Assembly: GCF_006094275.1 (NCBI RefSeq)
Contig: NZ_CP034412.1
Span: forward strand, 558,001 to 622,000
DNA from: Glutamicibacter creatinolyticus
Lineage (GTDB): Bacteria > Actinomycetota > Actinomycetes > Actinomycetales > Micrococcaceae
Length of the DNA: 64,000 nucleotides
Direction: 5' to 3'
Part shown: positions 37,726-46,691 of the stretch, in pieces
Position numbering within the stretch: position 1 is the first letter of the stretch
Layout: every line of letters begins with the position of its first letter
Position numbers and translations under genes: made by a program
Notes under the pieces: generated by a model
What the model saw: the letters and a program-made list of their open reading frames with translations, nothing else
Told to the model about the DNA's origin: nothing
Databases searched by the model: none

Positions 37726-38130
37726 TCATGCCCCGGCCCGCCGATCCAGCGGGCGGGCCGGGCGGCGCAGCAGCAGTGCACCGAGGGTGAACCCGATGTA
37801 CACCAGCGCGGCCAGGAAGGACTGGGTCCCGAAAAACCAGCTCAGCTGCCCGTACCAGCTCAAGAGCACACAGCCGGTGGCGGTGAGCACCACCAGCCCG
37901 GCGGCCGGCCAGCGCCGGGGCAACTCCTCCAGCACCCGGCCCTGCACTGCCAGCAGCAGCCCGTAGACCAGCAGGCAGGCCTCGGTCAGCGCCAGCAGGC
38001 CGCTGACCGTGCCGCCGTACTGCACTTGCTGGCGCAGCGGCTGCAGGAGGCGCGAATACAGCATCGGCAACACCAGCGAGGCGACCAGGCACAGCACCAC
38101 GGTCAAGGACAGGCGGATTGCGGTGTACAT
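37726..38130 (-). CDS. Small membrane protein of unknown function
   Basis: A 134-residue protein with four hydrophobic spans (about residues 5-25, 38-58, 70-86 and 92-112) and an Arg-rich C-terminus (RRPARPLDRRAGA). No family recognised. ATG at 38130 is chosen because CCAAGGAG precedes it at 5-base spacing; the longer frame to 38253 would add an unlikely basic leader. Located 53 bp upstream of dgt on the same strand and divergent from the met operon. Confidence 0.72.
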   Translation of the reverse strand: MYTAIRLSLTVVLCLVASLVLPMLYSRLLQPLRQQVQYGGTVSGLLALTEACLLVYGLLLAVQGRVLEELPRRWPAAGLVVLTATGCVLLSWYGQLSWFFGTQSFLAALVYIGFTLGALLLRRPARPLDRRAGA

Positions 38131-38497
38131 TGCGGCTCCTTGGCACCGGTTCGGCCACTGCGCCCGCGGCCCCTGCCGGCGCACGCAGTGGCCGAAGACT
38201 TTCATCCTTTCCCGGAGTGTATGTGATCGGCCGGGCTTTGGCACGGGCCGCACGGCGTGTCATCACCGCGTCACACAAAGCCGCCCGGCGCAACACTTCA
38301 GCGGCCCTGCCCCCCGGTGCGCCCCCGGCAACCCGGGGAAAACCGGTCACCGCCCGCGCGTCACACTGCGGGGGTAAGAATCGCGTCATCTTAACGTTCA
38401 CGCGTCACATGACGGGGTGGGACGGCGGATGACGCGGCGCGGCCCGGCGTGCTTGCGCCGCCGCCGGGCCCTGGCGAACGATGGAATCACCAACAAC
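38131..38497. promoter_or_regulatory. Intergenic region with CGCGTCAY octamer cluster
   Basis: No gene seen between the small membrane protein and the SAM riboswitch. The octamer CGCGTCAC occurs at 38267, 38357 and 38401, CGCGTCAT at 38382, and its inverse ATGACGCG at 38429. Three direct copies lie within 52 bp and the fourth is inverted, the arrangement of a multi-site operator. It would sit at or just upstream of the met operon promoter. The regulator is unknown. Confidence 0.45.
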
Positions 38498-38582
38498 CCA
38501 TCAAGAGCGGCTAAGAGATCTGGCTCGACGACGCCGCAGCAACCACCGGGAAACCGAAAGGTGCTAATGCCAGAAACGATGG
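38498..38582 (+). ncRNA. SAM riboswitch (S-box type) of the met operon
   Basis: A SAM-I clan aptamer. P1 is CCATC (38498-38502) with GATGG (38578-38582). Then come the hallmark AAGAG, P2 stem CGGC/GCCG (38508-38511, 38533-38536), the TAAGAGATCTGGCTCGACGA kink-turn and loop region, CAGCAACC, a P3 capped by a GAAA tetraloop (38547-38556), and GGTGCTAATGCC. Loop CTGG (38520-38523) can form the expected pseudoknot with CCAG (38570-38573). The P4 stem of standard SAM-I is missing, as in SAM-IV and SAM-I/IV variants. High SAM should reduce expression of metF-metE-metY-metB. Confidence 0.93.
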
Positions 38583-38667
38583 AGCAGTACCGTCCGATCC
38601 GCCCCGGCCGCCGCGCCGGGCCCGGCCGCTGCCGGGCGCACCCCAGGGTGCGGGTCACGGTGCACTG

Positions 38668-38689
38668 CCTCGTCGCTGACACGAGGAGG
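38668..38689 (+). promoter_or_regulatory. Hairpin over the metF ribosome binding site
   Basis: CCTCGT (38668-38673) pairs perfectly with ACGAGG (38681-38686), which is the first part of the metF Shine-Dalgarno sequence ACGAGGAGG. Another hairpin, CGCACCC-CA-GGGTGCG, lies at 38638-38653. There is no T-tract terminator between aptamer and ATG, so SAM control probably acts on translation initiation. Confidence 0.6.
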
Positions 38690-38694
38690 AACAC

Positions 38695-39615
38695 ATGCCC
38701 GGTTCGGTGGCCCCACCGTCCCTGTCCTACGAGCTCTACCCGCCGGTGAACCGCGAGGTGGCCGAGTCGGTCTACCACAGCATCGAGCAGCTGGCCGACA
38801 CCAGCCCGGACTACGTCTCGGTCACCTATTCGGGCACCCCGGCCCGCCGCGCCCAGTCCCTGGCGCTGATCGAACACCTCGTCACCCAGACCAAGCTGCG
38901 CCCGCTGGCGCACCTGACCTGTGTGGGGGAGTCGGCGCAGTCGCTGCGCGTGCTGATCCGCCACTTCATCGCCCTGGGGGTGCGCGGGGTGCTGGCGCTG
39001 CGCGGTGACCTGCCGCAGGACCCGCAGGGCTGGCGCGGTGAATTCCCGTTCGCCCGCTACCTGATCGAGCTGATCCGCCAGGTGGAGGACGAACACGCCG
39101 CCTCCCTGGCCGGAGGCCGGCTGGGGGTGGGGGTGGCCTCCTACCCGCACCGCCACCCCGAGTCCCCGAGCTTCGAGCACGACATCGAGGTGCTGCTGGG
39201 CAAGCAGCGCTCCGGGGCGGACTATGCGATCACCCAGGTCTACTTCCAGCCCGAGGACTACCGGGGACTGCTCGCCGCGGCCCGCCGCGCCGGGGTGTGC
39301 ATCCCGATCATCCCCGGCATCATCCCGCTCAATTCGCTGCGCCGGCTGAACCGGCTGGCGGCGCTGACCGGGGTGCAGCCGGACCCGATCCTGGCCCACG
39401 CGCTGCAAAGCGCGACCAGCGACGCCGAACGCCACCGCATCGGGGTGCGCTGGGCGGTGGACCTGGCCCGGGCGGCGTTCGATGACGGGGCCCCGGGGCT
39501 GCACCTGTACACGTTCAACGACCACCGCGGCAGCCTGGACGTGATCGAGCAGCTGCAGCTGCCCGGCGCCCGCAGCACCTTGGCCCAATCCTGGGCCGCC
39601 CACAGCGGGGCCTAG
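38695..39615 (+). CDS. metF: Methylenetetrahydrofolate reductase
   Basis: FAD enzyme reducing 5,10-methylene-THF to 5-methyl-THF, the methyl donor for MetE. A 306-residue TIM-barrel protein: SYELYPPVN near residue 11, YVSVTYSGT (NAD/folate region with Thr), ALRGDLPQDP FAD/folate loop, SYPHRHPES, KQRSGADYAITQVYF and PIIPGIIPLNS. The ATG follows GAGGAGG at 5 bases. First gene of the SAM-controlled operon, ending 83 bp before metE. Confidence 0.94.
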   Translation: MPGSVAPPSLSYELYPPVNREVAESVYHSIEQLADTSPDYVSVTYSGTPARRAQSLALIEHLVTQTKLRPLAHLTCVGESAQSLRVLIRHFIALGVRGVLALRGDLPQDPQGWRGEFPFARYLIELIRQVEDEHAASLAGGRLGVGVASYPHRHPESPSFEHDIEVLLGKQRSGADYAITQVYFQPEDYRGLLAAARRAGVCIPIIPGIIPLNSLRRLNRLAALTGVQPDPILAHALQSATSDAERHRIGVRWAVDLARAAFDDGAPGLHLYTFNDHRGSLDVIEQLQLPGARSTLAQSWAAHSGA

Positions 39616-39698
39616 GCGCCCGCTTCCACCGACGAACCACCGAATTGCCCAACGACCCGGCCGGGCACCCCGGCCCGGCAGAAAACTAGGAGAACACC

Positions 39699-42050
39699 AT
39701 GAGCAAGCAGCACTTCCCGCAGGCCAGCATCCTCGGCTACCCGCGCATCGGCCGGCGCCGCGAACTGAAAAAGGCGCTGGAGGCGCACTGGGCCGGCACC
39801 CTGACCGAGCAGCAGCTGCACGAGCGGGCCTTTGCCGTGCAGCAGCAGAACCTGGAACGCCTGGTGCAGCTGGGGCTTGACCCGGCGAACGGCTCCCTGC
39901 CCGGGGACCACGCCTACTACGACCAGGTGCTGGACACGCTGGTGGCGCTCGGGGCGGTGCCCTCCCGCTTCGCCGAGGTGCTCAGCGCCCCGCTGAGCAC
40001 CGCCGACGCCTTCACGCTGGCCCGCGGTGACGCGCAGCGCGCCCCACTGGAAATGACCAAGTGGTTCGACACCAACTACCACTACCTGGTCCCGGAGCTC
40101 GGCGAGCGCACCACCCTGCGCGCCAACCCCGCCGGGCTGCTGGAGAACTTCACCGCCCACGCCCGGGCCGGGCACACCATCCGCCCCACCCTGGTCGGCC
40201 CGATCAGCTTCCTGCTGCTGGCCAAGGCCGAGGAGGGCGCCGCCCGCTCCGGGTTCACGCCGCTGCACCGGATCGATGAGCTCGTTGAGGTCTACGCCCA
40301 GCTGCTGGCCGAGCTGGCCGCCGCCGGGGTGGGCTGGGTGCAGCTCGATGAGCCGGCCCTGGTCACCGAGGCCGGTGCCCGGCACGCGGTGCCCGGCGGC
40401 CTGGCCGAACGCGTGTACCGCCAGCTGTCCTCCGGCCCGCGCCCGGCGCTGCTGGTCACCACCGGGTACGGCACCGCCGGGCAGCTCACCCGCCCCGGTG
40501 AGGGCCTGGGGGTACTGGCCCGGGCCGGTGTGGACGCGGTGCAGGTGGACCTGGTGCGCGGGGTGGCCCCGCAGCCCGAATTCCTTGGCCAGCTGCAGGG
40601 CACCACCGTGGTGGCCGGGATCGTGGATGCCCGCAATGTGTGGCGCAACCACCTGGGCGCCTCGCTGATCGCGCTGCGCGCCCTGCGCCAGGCGGTCACC
40701 GCCGCCGGCGGACGCCTGGCGGTGGGCACCGCCACCTCGCTGCTGCACGTGCCGCACGATGTGGCCCTGGAGGGGAACCTGCCCGAGGGGCTGGCCGACT
40801 GGCTGGCGTTCGCGGACCAGAAGGTCAGCGAGGTGCTCACCCTGGCCACCGGCCTGGAGCACGGGGAGGATGCGATCGCCCGCGAACTGGTGGCCACCGA
40901 GCGGGCGCTGGCCGCCCGCGCCGCCTACCCGGGCACCACGGTTCCGGCGGTGCGTGAACGCCTGGCCGGGCTGGGTGAGCAGGACCTGCAGCGCCCGGAT
41001 GAGCAGCAGCGCGCCGCCGCGCAGCGGGCGGGCCTGCAGCTGCCGCTGCTGCCCACCACCACCATCGGCTCCTTCCCGCAGACCGCTGAGGTGCGCGCCG
41101 CCCGGGCCGCCCACGCCGCCGGAACCCTGGACGACCAGGGCTACCGCCGGTTCGTGGAGCAGGAGATCGCCCGGGTGATCGCGCTGCAGGAGGAGCTGGG
41201 GCTGGATGTGCTGGTGCACGGGGAAGCCGAACGCAACGACATGGTGCAGTACTTCGCGGAGAACCTCGACGGGTTCGCGGTCACCGAGCACGGCTGGGTG
41301 CAGTCCTACGGTTCACGCGCCACCCGCCCCTCGATCCTCTTCGGCGACGTCACCCGCCCGGCGGCGTTCACCGTGCCCTGGATTTCCCACGCCGCCTCGC
41401 TGACCGGCAAGCCGGTCAAGGGCATGCTCACCGGGCCGGTGACGATCCTGGCCTGGAGCTTCGTGCGCGATGACGTGCCGCTGCAAACCAGTGCCCGGCA
41501 GGTGGCGCTGGCGCTGCGCGATGAGATCCAGGACCTGCAGCAGGCCGGGATCCGCATCATCCAGGTCGACGAGCCGGCGCTGCGTGAACTGCTGCCGCTG
41601 CGTGCCGCCGCCCAGCCGGAGTACCTGCGCTGGAGCGTGGACGCCTTCCGCCTGGCCACCGGCGGGGCGGCGGCCGGCACCCAGATCCACACCCACCTGT
41701 GCTATTCGGAGTTCGGTGAGGTGATCGGCGCGATCGACGCGCTGGGCGCGGACGTGACCTCCATCGAGGCGGCCCGCTCGGCGATGGAGGTGACCGCGGA
41801 CCTGAAGTCCTTCGGCTACCGCCGCGGCATCGGCCCGGGCGTGTACGACATCCACTCCCCGCGGGTGCCCTCCCAGCAGGAGATCGCCGAGCTGATCGGC
41901 ACCGCCCTGGATTCGGTGGACCGCCAGGCGCTGTGGGTGAACCCGGACTGCGGGCTGAAGACCCGCGGCTATGCCGAAACCACCGCCTCCCTGGCCAACC
42001 TGGTCGCCGCCGCCCGGCAGGTGCGCGCCGACCAGCTGGCCGCGATCTAA
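39699..42050 (+). CDS. metE: Cobalamin-independent methionine synthase
   Basis: Transfers the methyl group of 5-methyl-THF (polyglutamate) to homocysteine, giving methionine. A 783-residue double barrel: N-terminal SILGYPRIGRRRELKKALEA, the C-terminal TTTIGSFPQT at about 450, VHGEAERNDMVQYF, and zinc ligands in THLCYSEFG (His and Cys), a distal Glu and WVNPDCGLKTR (Cys). AGGAGA precedes the ATG. A short hairpin (GGCCGGG-CAC-CCCGGCC, 39659-39675) lies in the metF-metE gap. Confidence 0.96.
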   Translation: MSKQHFPQASILGYPRIGRRRELKKALEAHWAGTLTEQQLHERAFAVQQQNLERLVQLGLDPANGSLPGDHAYYDQVLDTLVALGAVPSRFAEVLSAPLSTADAFTLARGDAQRAPLEMTKWFDTNYHYLVPELGERTTLRANPAGLLENFTAHARAGHTIRPTLVGPISFLLLAKAEEGAARSGFTPLHRIDELVEVYAQLLAELAAAGVGWVQLDEPALVTEAGARHAVPGGLAERVYRQLSSGPRPALLVTTGYGTAGQLTRPGEGLGVLARAGVDAVQVDLVRGVAPQPEFLGQLQGTTVVAGIVDARNVWRNHLGASLIALRALRQAVTAAGGRLAVGTATSLLHVPHDVALEGNLPEGLADWLAFADQKVSEVLTLATGLEHGEDAIARELVATERALAARAAYPGTTVPAVRERLAGLGEQDLQRPDEQQRAAAQRAGLQLPLLPTTTIGSFPQTAEVRAARAAHAAGTLDDQGYRRFVEQEIARVIALQEELGLDVLVHGEAERNDMVQYFAENLDGFAVTEHGWVQSYGSRATRPSILFGDVTRPAAFTVPWISHAASLTGKPVKGMLTGPVTILAWSFVRDDVPLQTSARQVALALRDEIQDLQQAGIRIIQVDEPALRELLPLRAAAQPEYLRWSVDAFRLATGGAAAGTQIHTHLCYSEFGEVIGAIDALGADVTSIEAARSAMEVTADLKSFGYRRGIGPGVYDIHSPRVPSQQEIAELIGTALDSVDRQALWVNPDCGLKTRGYAETTASLANLVAAARQVRADQLAAI

Positions 42051-42099
42051 CCCCGCGCACCACCACCGGTACGCACCAGCACGAGTAAAGGAGCCAGCC

Positions 42100-43431
42100 A
42101 TGGCGCAGCAGTCCACCACAGCGATCCACGCCGGATACAGCCCCGGCGGCGAGCACCGTCCCCTCACGGTGCCGCTGTACCCCTCCGCGGCCTACGAATT
42201 CACCTCGCACGCCGATGCGGTGGAGAAGTTCGCGCTGCGCCAGGCCGGCTTCACCTATTCCCGCACCGGCAACCCGACGGTGGCGGTGTTCGAACAGCGC
42301 GCCGCCGCCCTGGAGGGCGGGGCGCACGCGGTGGCCACCGCCACCGGGCAGGCGGCCGTGGCCCTGTCCCTGCTGGCCCTCACCCAGGGCCCGCGGCACC
42401 TGGTGGTCTCCAACCAGCTCTACGGGGGCACTGTGGACCTGCTGACCGACACGTTCCACGACTTCGGGATCCGGGTCAGCTTCGTGGACCCGGACAACCC
42501 GGACGCCTGGCAGGCGGCGATCGAGCCGGACACCCGGGCGTTCTTCCTCGAATCGGTGACCAACCCGCTGTCCACGGTGCCCGACCTGCCCCGGCTGGCC
42601 GCGATCGCGCACCGGCACCAGATCCCGGTGGTGGTGGACAACACCCTGGCCACCCCCGCGAACTTCCGGCCGCTGCAGCACGGGGTGGACATCGTGGTGC
42701 ATTCGGCCACCAAGGCGCTGGCCGGGCACGGGCAGGTGCTGGGCGGGGTGGTCATCGACGGGGGCGGCTTCGACTTCTCCGACGCCGAGCGCTGGCCCCA
42801 GCTGGCCCGGGGCCGCGAACGCTACGCCGGGTCCAGCCTGCTTGAACGCCACGGGGCCGGGGCGTACGCGATGCTGGTGCGCTCAAAGTTCCTGCACGAC
42901 CTGGGCCCCACCCTCTCCGCGGCCAGCGCCCACAGCATCCTGACCGGCATGGAAACCCTGGCGGTGCGCGCCGCCGCGGTGCAGCACAACGTGCAGCTGC
43001 TGGCCCGCTTCCTGGCCGCCCACCCGGCCGTGGCCCGGGTGCACCACCCCAGCCGTCCCGAGCACCGCCACCACCGGCGCGCCGCCGCCCTCTTTCCGCG
43101 CGGCACCGGCAGCGTGCTGGCCGTTCAGCTGCACGACGCGGCCCTGGTGCCCGGGGTCATCGACCGGCTGCAGGTGATCGCGCTGGCCGCGAACATCGGG
43201 GACACGCGCACCATGGTCGCCCACCCGGCGACGATGACCCACTGCCGGCTCTCCGCCGCCCAGCTGGCCGAGGCCGGGCTGGACCCGGCGGTGCTGCGCC
43301 TGTCGGTGGGGCTGGAGGACCCGGCGGATCTGATCCGCGACCTGGACCATGCGCTGAACGCGGCGCTGGCCGAACGCCCCGGACCCGGCGCCCCGTGTCT
43401 GGCCCCCGCACCGAAAGTGAGCATCGCATGA
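42100..43431 (+). CDS. metY: O-acetylhomoserine sulfhydrylase-type PLP enzyme
   Basis: A 443-residue Cys/Met-metabolism PLP enzyme, most like O-acetyl-L-homoserine sulfhydrylase, which makes homocysteine directly from sulfide. Seen: TTAIHAGYSP start, FTYSRTGNPTVAVFEQRAAALEGGAHAVATATGQAA, SVTNPLSTV, VVVDNTLATP, PLP-Lys motif VVHSATKALAGHGQVLGG and NIGDTRTMVAHPATMTHCRL. AAAGGAG is 6 bases before the ATG. Its stop overlaps the start of metB by ATGA. Assignment as sulfhydrylase versus synthase rests on the long C-terminal pattern and on the presence of a separate metB. Confidence 0.88.
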   Translation: MAQQSTTAIHAGYSPGGEHRPLTVPLYPSAAYEFTSHADAVEKFALRQAGFTYSRTGNPTVAVFEQRAAALEGGAHAVATATGQAAVALSLLALTQGPRHLVVSNQLYGGTVDLLTDTFHDFGIRVSFVDPDNPDAWQAAIEPDTRAFFLESVTNPLSTVPDLPRLAAIAHRHQIPVVVDNTLATPANFRPLQHGVDIVVHSATKALAGHGQVLGGVVIDGGGFDFSDAERWPQLARGRERYAGSSLLERHGAGAYAMLVRSKFLHDLGPTLSAASAHSILTGMETLAVRAAAVQHNVQLLARFLAAHPAVARVHHPSRPEHRHHRRAAALFPRGTGSVLAVQLHDAALVPGVIDRLQVIALAANIGDTRTMVAHPATMTHCRLSAAQLAEAGLDPAVLRLSVGLEDPADLIRDLDHALNAALAERPGPGAPCLAPAPKVSIA

Positions 43432-44642
43432 GCGGCTTCAACACGCTGGCGGTCCACGCCGGCCAGGCCAAGGACCCGGCCACCGGCGCGGTCATCCCGC
43501 CGATCTACCAGACCAGCACGTTCATCCAGGACGGCATTAACGTGCTGCGGGCCGGGCACGAATACTCCCGCGGCTCCAACCCCACCCGCAACGGATTTGA
43601 AACCCAGCTCAACGCCCTGGAGGGCGGGGCCGCCGGGTTCGGCTTCGCCTCGGGCATCGCCGCGGAGGACGCGCTGCTGCGCGCGGTGCTGGCCCCGGGC
43701 GACCACATCGTGCTAGGCGCCGACGGCTACGGCGGCACCCACCGGCTGATCACCGGGCTGCACCGCAAGTGGGGGATCACCGCCAGCGCCGTGCCGATCA
43801 CCGACCTGGATGCGGTGCGCGCGGCCCTGCGCCCGAACACGGCGCTGCTGTGGCTTGAAACCCCCTCCAACCCGCTGCTGGGCATCGCCGATCTGGCCGG
43901 CTGGGCGCAGCTGGCCAGGGACGCCGGCGCCCTGCTGGTGGTGGACAACACCTTCGCCACCCCCTACCTGCAGCGCCCGCTGGATTTCGGCGCCCACGCG
44001 GTGGTGCACTCCACCACCAAGTACATCGGCGGGCACTCGGACGTGCTGGGCGGAGCGGTCATCGTCACCGAGCACCTGCACCGCGGCACCCCGCTGGCCG
44101 AGGCGGTCGGCTACCAGCAGTTCGCCGGCGGGGCGGTGTGCGGGCCGCAGGATTCCTACCTGGCCGCCCGCGGGCTGAAGACCCTGGGGCTGCGCATGGA
44201 ACGGCATTGCGCCACCGCCGCAGGCCTCGCCCGCTGGCTGCAGACCCGCAACGAGGTCACCGGCGTCTACTACCCGGGACTTGAGGAACACCCGGGGCAC
44301 CAGCTGGCCGCCCGGCAGCAGCGCGGCTTTGGCGGGATCCTCTCCCTGACGCTGGCCGATGAGCCCGCCGCGCGCGCCTTCGCCGAATCCATGCACTACT
44401 TCCAGCTCTCGGTCTCCCTGGGCGGGGTGGAATCCCTGGTCTGCTACCCCCGGGAGATGACCCACGCCTCGCTGATCGGCACCCCGCTGGAAGTCCCGGC
44501 GAACCTGGTGCGCCTCTCAGTGGGCATCGAGGAGCCCGAGGACCTGCTGGCCGACCTGGAGCGGGGGCTCGGCGCGGCGCGCACCGCCGGTGCCGGCACC
44601 GCACGGCGCCCGACCGGGAAGCTGGTGCCAACCCCGCGCTAG
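43428..44642 (+). CDS. metB: Cystathionine gamma-synthase-type PLP enzyme
   Basis: A 404-residue PLP enzyme of the same fold as the preceding one, most like cystathionine gamma-synthase (homoserine ester plus cysteine to cystathionine). Seen: NTLAVHAGQAKDPATGAVIPPIYQTSTF, YSRGSNPTRNGFETQLNALEGG, VVDNTFATPYLQRPLDFGAHAVVHS followed by the PLP-Lys motif TTKYIGGHSDVLGG, and SLGGVESLVCYPREMTH. Cystathionine gamma-lyase is an alternative reading, since the two are hard to separate by motif. Translation is coupled to metY by ATGA. Last gene of the met operon; no strong terminator follows. Confidence 0.83.
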   Translation: MSGFNTLAVHAGQAKDPATGAVIPPIYQTSTFIQDGINVLRAGHEYSRGSNPTRNGFETQLNALEGGAAGFGFASGIAAEDALLRAVLAPGDHIVLGADGYGGTHRLITGLHRKWGITASAVPITDLDAVRAALRPNTALLWLETPSNPLLGIADLAGWAQLARDAGALLVVDNTFATPYLQRPLDFGAHAVVHSTTKYIGGHSDVLGGAVIVTEHLHRGTPLAEAVGYQQFAGGAVCGPQDSYLAARGLKTLGLRMERHCATAAGLARWLQTRNEVTGVYYPGLEEHPGHQLAARQQRGFGGILSLTLADEPAARAFAESMHYFQLSVSLGGVESLVCYPREMTHASLIGTPLEVPANLVRLSVGIEEPEDLLADLERGLGAARTAGAGTARRPTGKLVPTPR

Positions 44643-44775
44643 CTGTGCTGCCCAGGCAGGCTGGTCAAGCGGCCCCGGGGCGGCGGTACCGCTGTCCCGG
44701 CGGCCGGCGGCCTTGTTATCCACAGCAGGCCGGGGCGCCGGTGTGCAGGCTGGCTGCCGGGGGCATGATGGGGCC

Positions 44776-46584
44776 ATGAACACCTCCGGCACCGAAGCGG
44801 CGCTGGATCAGCTGGCCCAGGCGGTCAACCTGATCGACAGCGCGACGGCGGCCTTTGCAGCGGATGAACCGGCTGCCGGGCATGCCGCCTACTTCGCCTG
44901 GCTTGTGGAACAGGCCGGCGAACGCCTCACCCGCGCCCAGGTGCACGCCGCCCACGGGCTGCGGGCCAGCGGCGCCCACCTGCTGGAGCCCGATTCCTAC
45001 CAGGCGATCCGGCAGGCCGGGTTGCGGCCCAGCGTCGAGGACCTGGCGCGCACCCGCGGCCGGAAAACCACCGGGCGCAGCTACTTCAAGAACACCGTGG
45101 ACCTGTACAAGGGGTGGCTGAACCTCGGCGTCGGCGTCGCCCAGGACCGGATCAACATGGCCGACGCGCTGGTCGCCGGGATCACCGAGGCCGGGCAGCG
45201 CACCGCGCCACGCTTCGGGCGGCTGGGCGATGAACTGGCCAACCCCGACACCAACCCGGCCCTGGTGCTCACCGCCGCGCGGCAGCTGCGCAAGGCCGAA
45301 CCGGACCTGGGTGCCGGACCGCAGGCCGGCGAAGCGTGCGAACGGCTGCAGGAAGACGCGATCACGCTGATCCGGCACGAACCGGGCACCGCACGCCGGC
45401 ACCTGCCGCGGCTGATCGAGCAATCCCTGGGGGAGAACCGTCCACTGGCGGCCCTGCTGGGCGAGGCCGGGCTGTTCCGCCGCGGCATGCGGCGCGGACT
45501 GATGCACTACCTGCTCAAGGTCATGCCCCAGGACGCGGAGCTGATCGAATCCCTGTGCGTGCAGATCGACAACCCCAAAACCATCGCCGGCAACCGGGAC
45601 GAGCTCAAGGCCCTGGTCAACGAACAATACGCCCGGCCCACCCCGGAACCGGACGCCGATGAGCAGCCTGCGGGCGCCCAGGCCCCCGCACCCGGCTCTG
45701 CCAGCCTACCGCCGCAGTGGGGCGAGCAGGACACCATGCCCGACTGGGCCCGCCCTCACGACCCGTCCGCCACCACCAACGCCGCCGAGCAGGCTCCGCC
45801 CACGGCAACACCGCCCACGGCAGCACCGCCCACGGCAGCACCGCCCACCCCGGATGCCCGCCCCGCGCAAACCCCCGGGGCGGGGGAAGGCGCCGGCGCC
45901 TTTGGCCAGCTGGGCGGAACGGACCGGTTCCCCGAGGAGCTGCTCAAGCCCTTCGAGGACCTGCGCCCCGAATTCCGCCACCTGATCGCGCTGCTTTCAC
46001 TGCTGCGCGCCGATCACAGCGGCACCGGCAAGCAGGTGGGGGTGGTGCAGCCCGAGATCACGGTCATCATGGATTACGACAAGATGGTCGCCGACGGCAA
46101 GGACTTCGCCGTCACGGAAAACGGCATCCCCATCTCCGCGGCCGCGATGCGGGCCATGCTCTGCAACGGGATCCTGCGCCCAGCGGTCTTTGGCACCAAG
46201 AGCGAGATCCTGGACATCGGCCGCACCAACCGGCTCTTCCCGAACTACATGCGCAAGGGCCTGCGGGCCAAATACCGCGGGTGCGCCTACCCCGGGTGCA
46301 CCATGCCCGCCTCCAGATGCGAGGCCGACCACATCACACCCTGGGACGAAGGCGGGCAGACCAGCATCGATAACGGGTGCCTGTTCTGCCCGATGCACCA
46401 CCATGCCCGGCACTGCGGCCTGTTTACGGTGATCCGCAACGAAGACGGCCCACCCATGGTGTTGTTGCCCAAGGATCTGGACCCCCATCAACGCCCGCGG
46501 ATCAACACCTACTGGCTTAGCCCCTCCGAGGCGCTTACGGCCGCCCGGGCCGAGCAGGCCGCCGCCGACCGGCTGGCCGTCTGA
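44776..46584 (+). CDS. DUF222/HNH endonuclease-domain protein
   Basis: A 602-residue protein: a long helical DUF222-type region (about residues 1-300), a Pro/Ala/Thr-rich low-complexity linker (about 290-375) that includes a 15-bp tandem repeat, and a C-terminal HNH nuclease (about 500-550) with CAYPGCTMPASRCEADHI, GGQTSIDNGCLFC and HHHARH. The family is abundant in actinobacteria, often in many copies; the function is unknown and mobile-element links have been suggested. ATG at 44776 is used; the open frame upstream has no better start. The linker is presumably disordered. Confidence 0.86.
   Translation: MNTSGTEAALDQLAQAVNLIDSATAAFAADEPAAGHAAYFAWLVEQAGERLTRAQVHAAHGLRASGAHLLEPDSYQAIRQAGLRPSVEDLARTRGRKTTGRSYFKNTVDLYKGWLNLGVGVAQDRINMADALVAGITEAGQRTAPRFGRLGDELANPDTNPALVLTAARQLRKAEPDLGAGPQAGEACERLQEDAITLIRHEPGTARRHLPRLIEQSLGENRPLAALLGEAGLFRRGMRRGLMHYLLKVMPQDAELIESLCVQIDNPKTIAGNRDELKALVNEQYARPTPEPDADEQPAGAQAPAPGSASLPPQWGEQDTMPDWARPHDPSATTNAAEQAPPTATPPTAAPPTAAPPTPDARPAQTPGAGEGAGAFGQLGGTDRFPEELLKPFEDLRPEFRHLIALLSLLRADHSGTGKQVGVVQPEITVIMDYDKMVADGKDFAVTENGIPISAAAMRAMLCNGILRPAVFGTKSEILDIGRTNRLFPNYMRKGLRAKYRGCAYPGCTMPASRCEADHITPWDEGGQTSIDNGCLFCPMHHHARHCGLFTVIRNEDGPPMVLLPKDLDPHQRPRINTYWLSPSEALTAARAEQAAADRLAV
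45796..45848 (+). repeat. 15-bp tandem repeat inside the DUF222/HNH gene
   Basis: Three full copies of CCGCCCACGGCARCA (45796-45840) and a partial fourth encode PPTAT, PPTAA, PPTAA, PPT. The unit length is a multiple of three, so copy-number change would keep the frame. Confidence 0.85.
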
Positions 46585-46691
46585 AACACATAGGACTGCC
46601 CCGACCGGTCACGGTCGAGGACAGCACACCACCACTGCCGCCACGCGGCGTCCAATCCAGGCCGGTTTCCGCCGGCTCGGCGCTCGCGTCC

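Noticed and set aside
44590-44775. Longer N-terminus for the DUF222/HNH protein
   Set aside because: The extension begins inside metB in another frame and is Arg/Pro/Gly-rich; the start at 44776 gives a normal protein.
45796-45848. CRISPR-like repeat
   Set aside because: Tandem without spacers, inside a coding linker.
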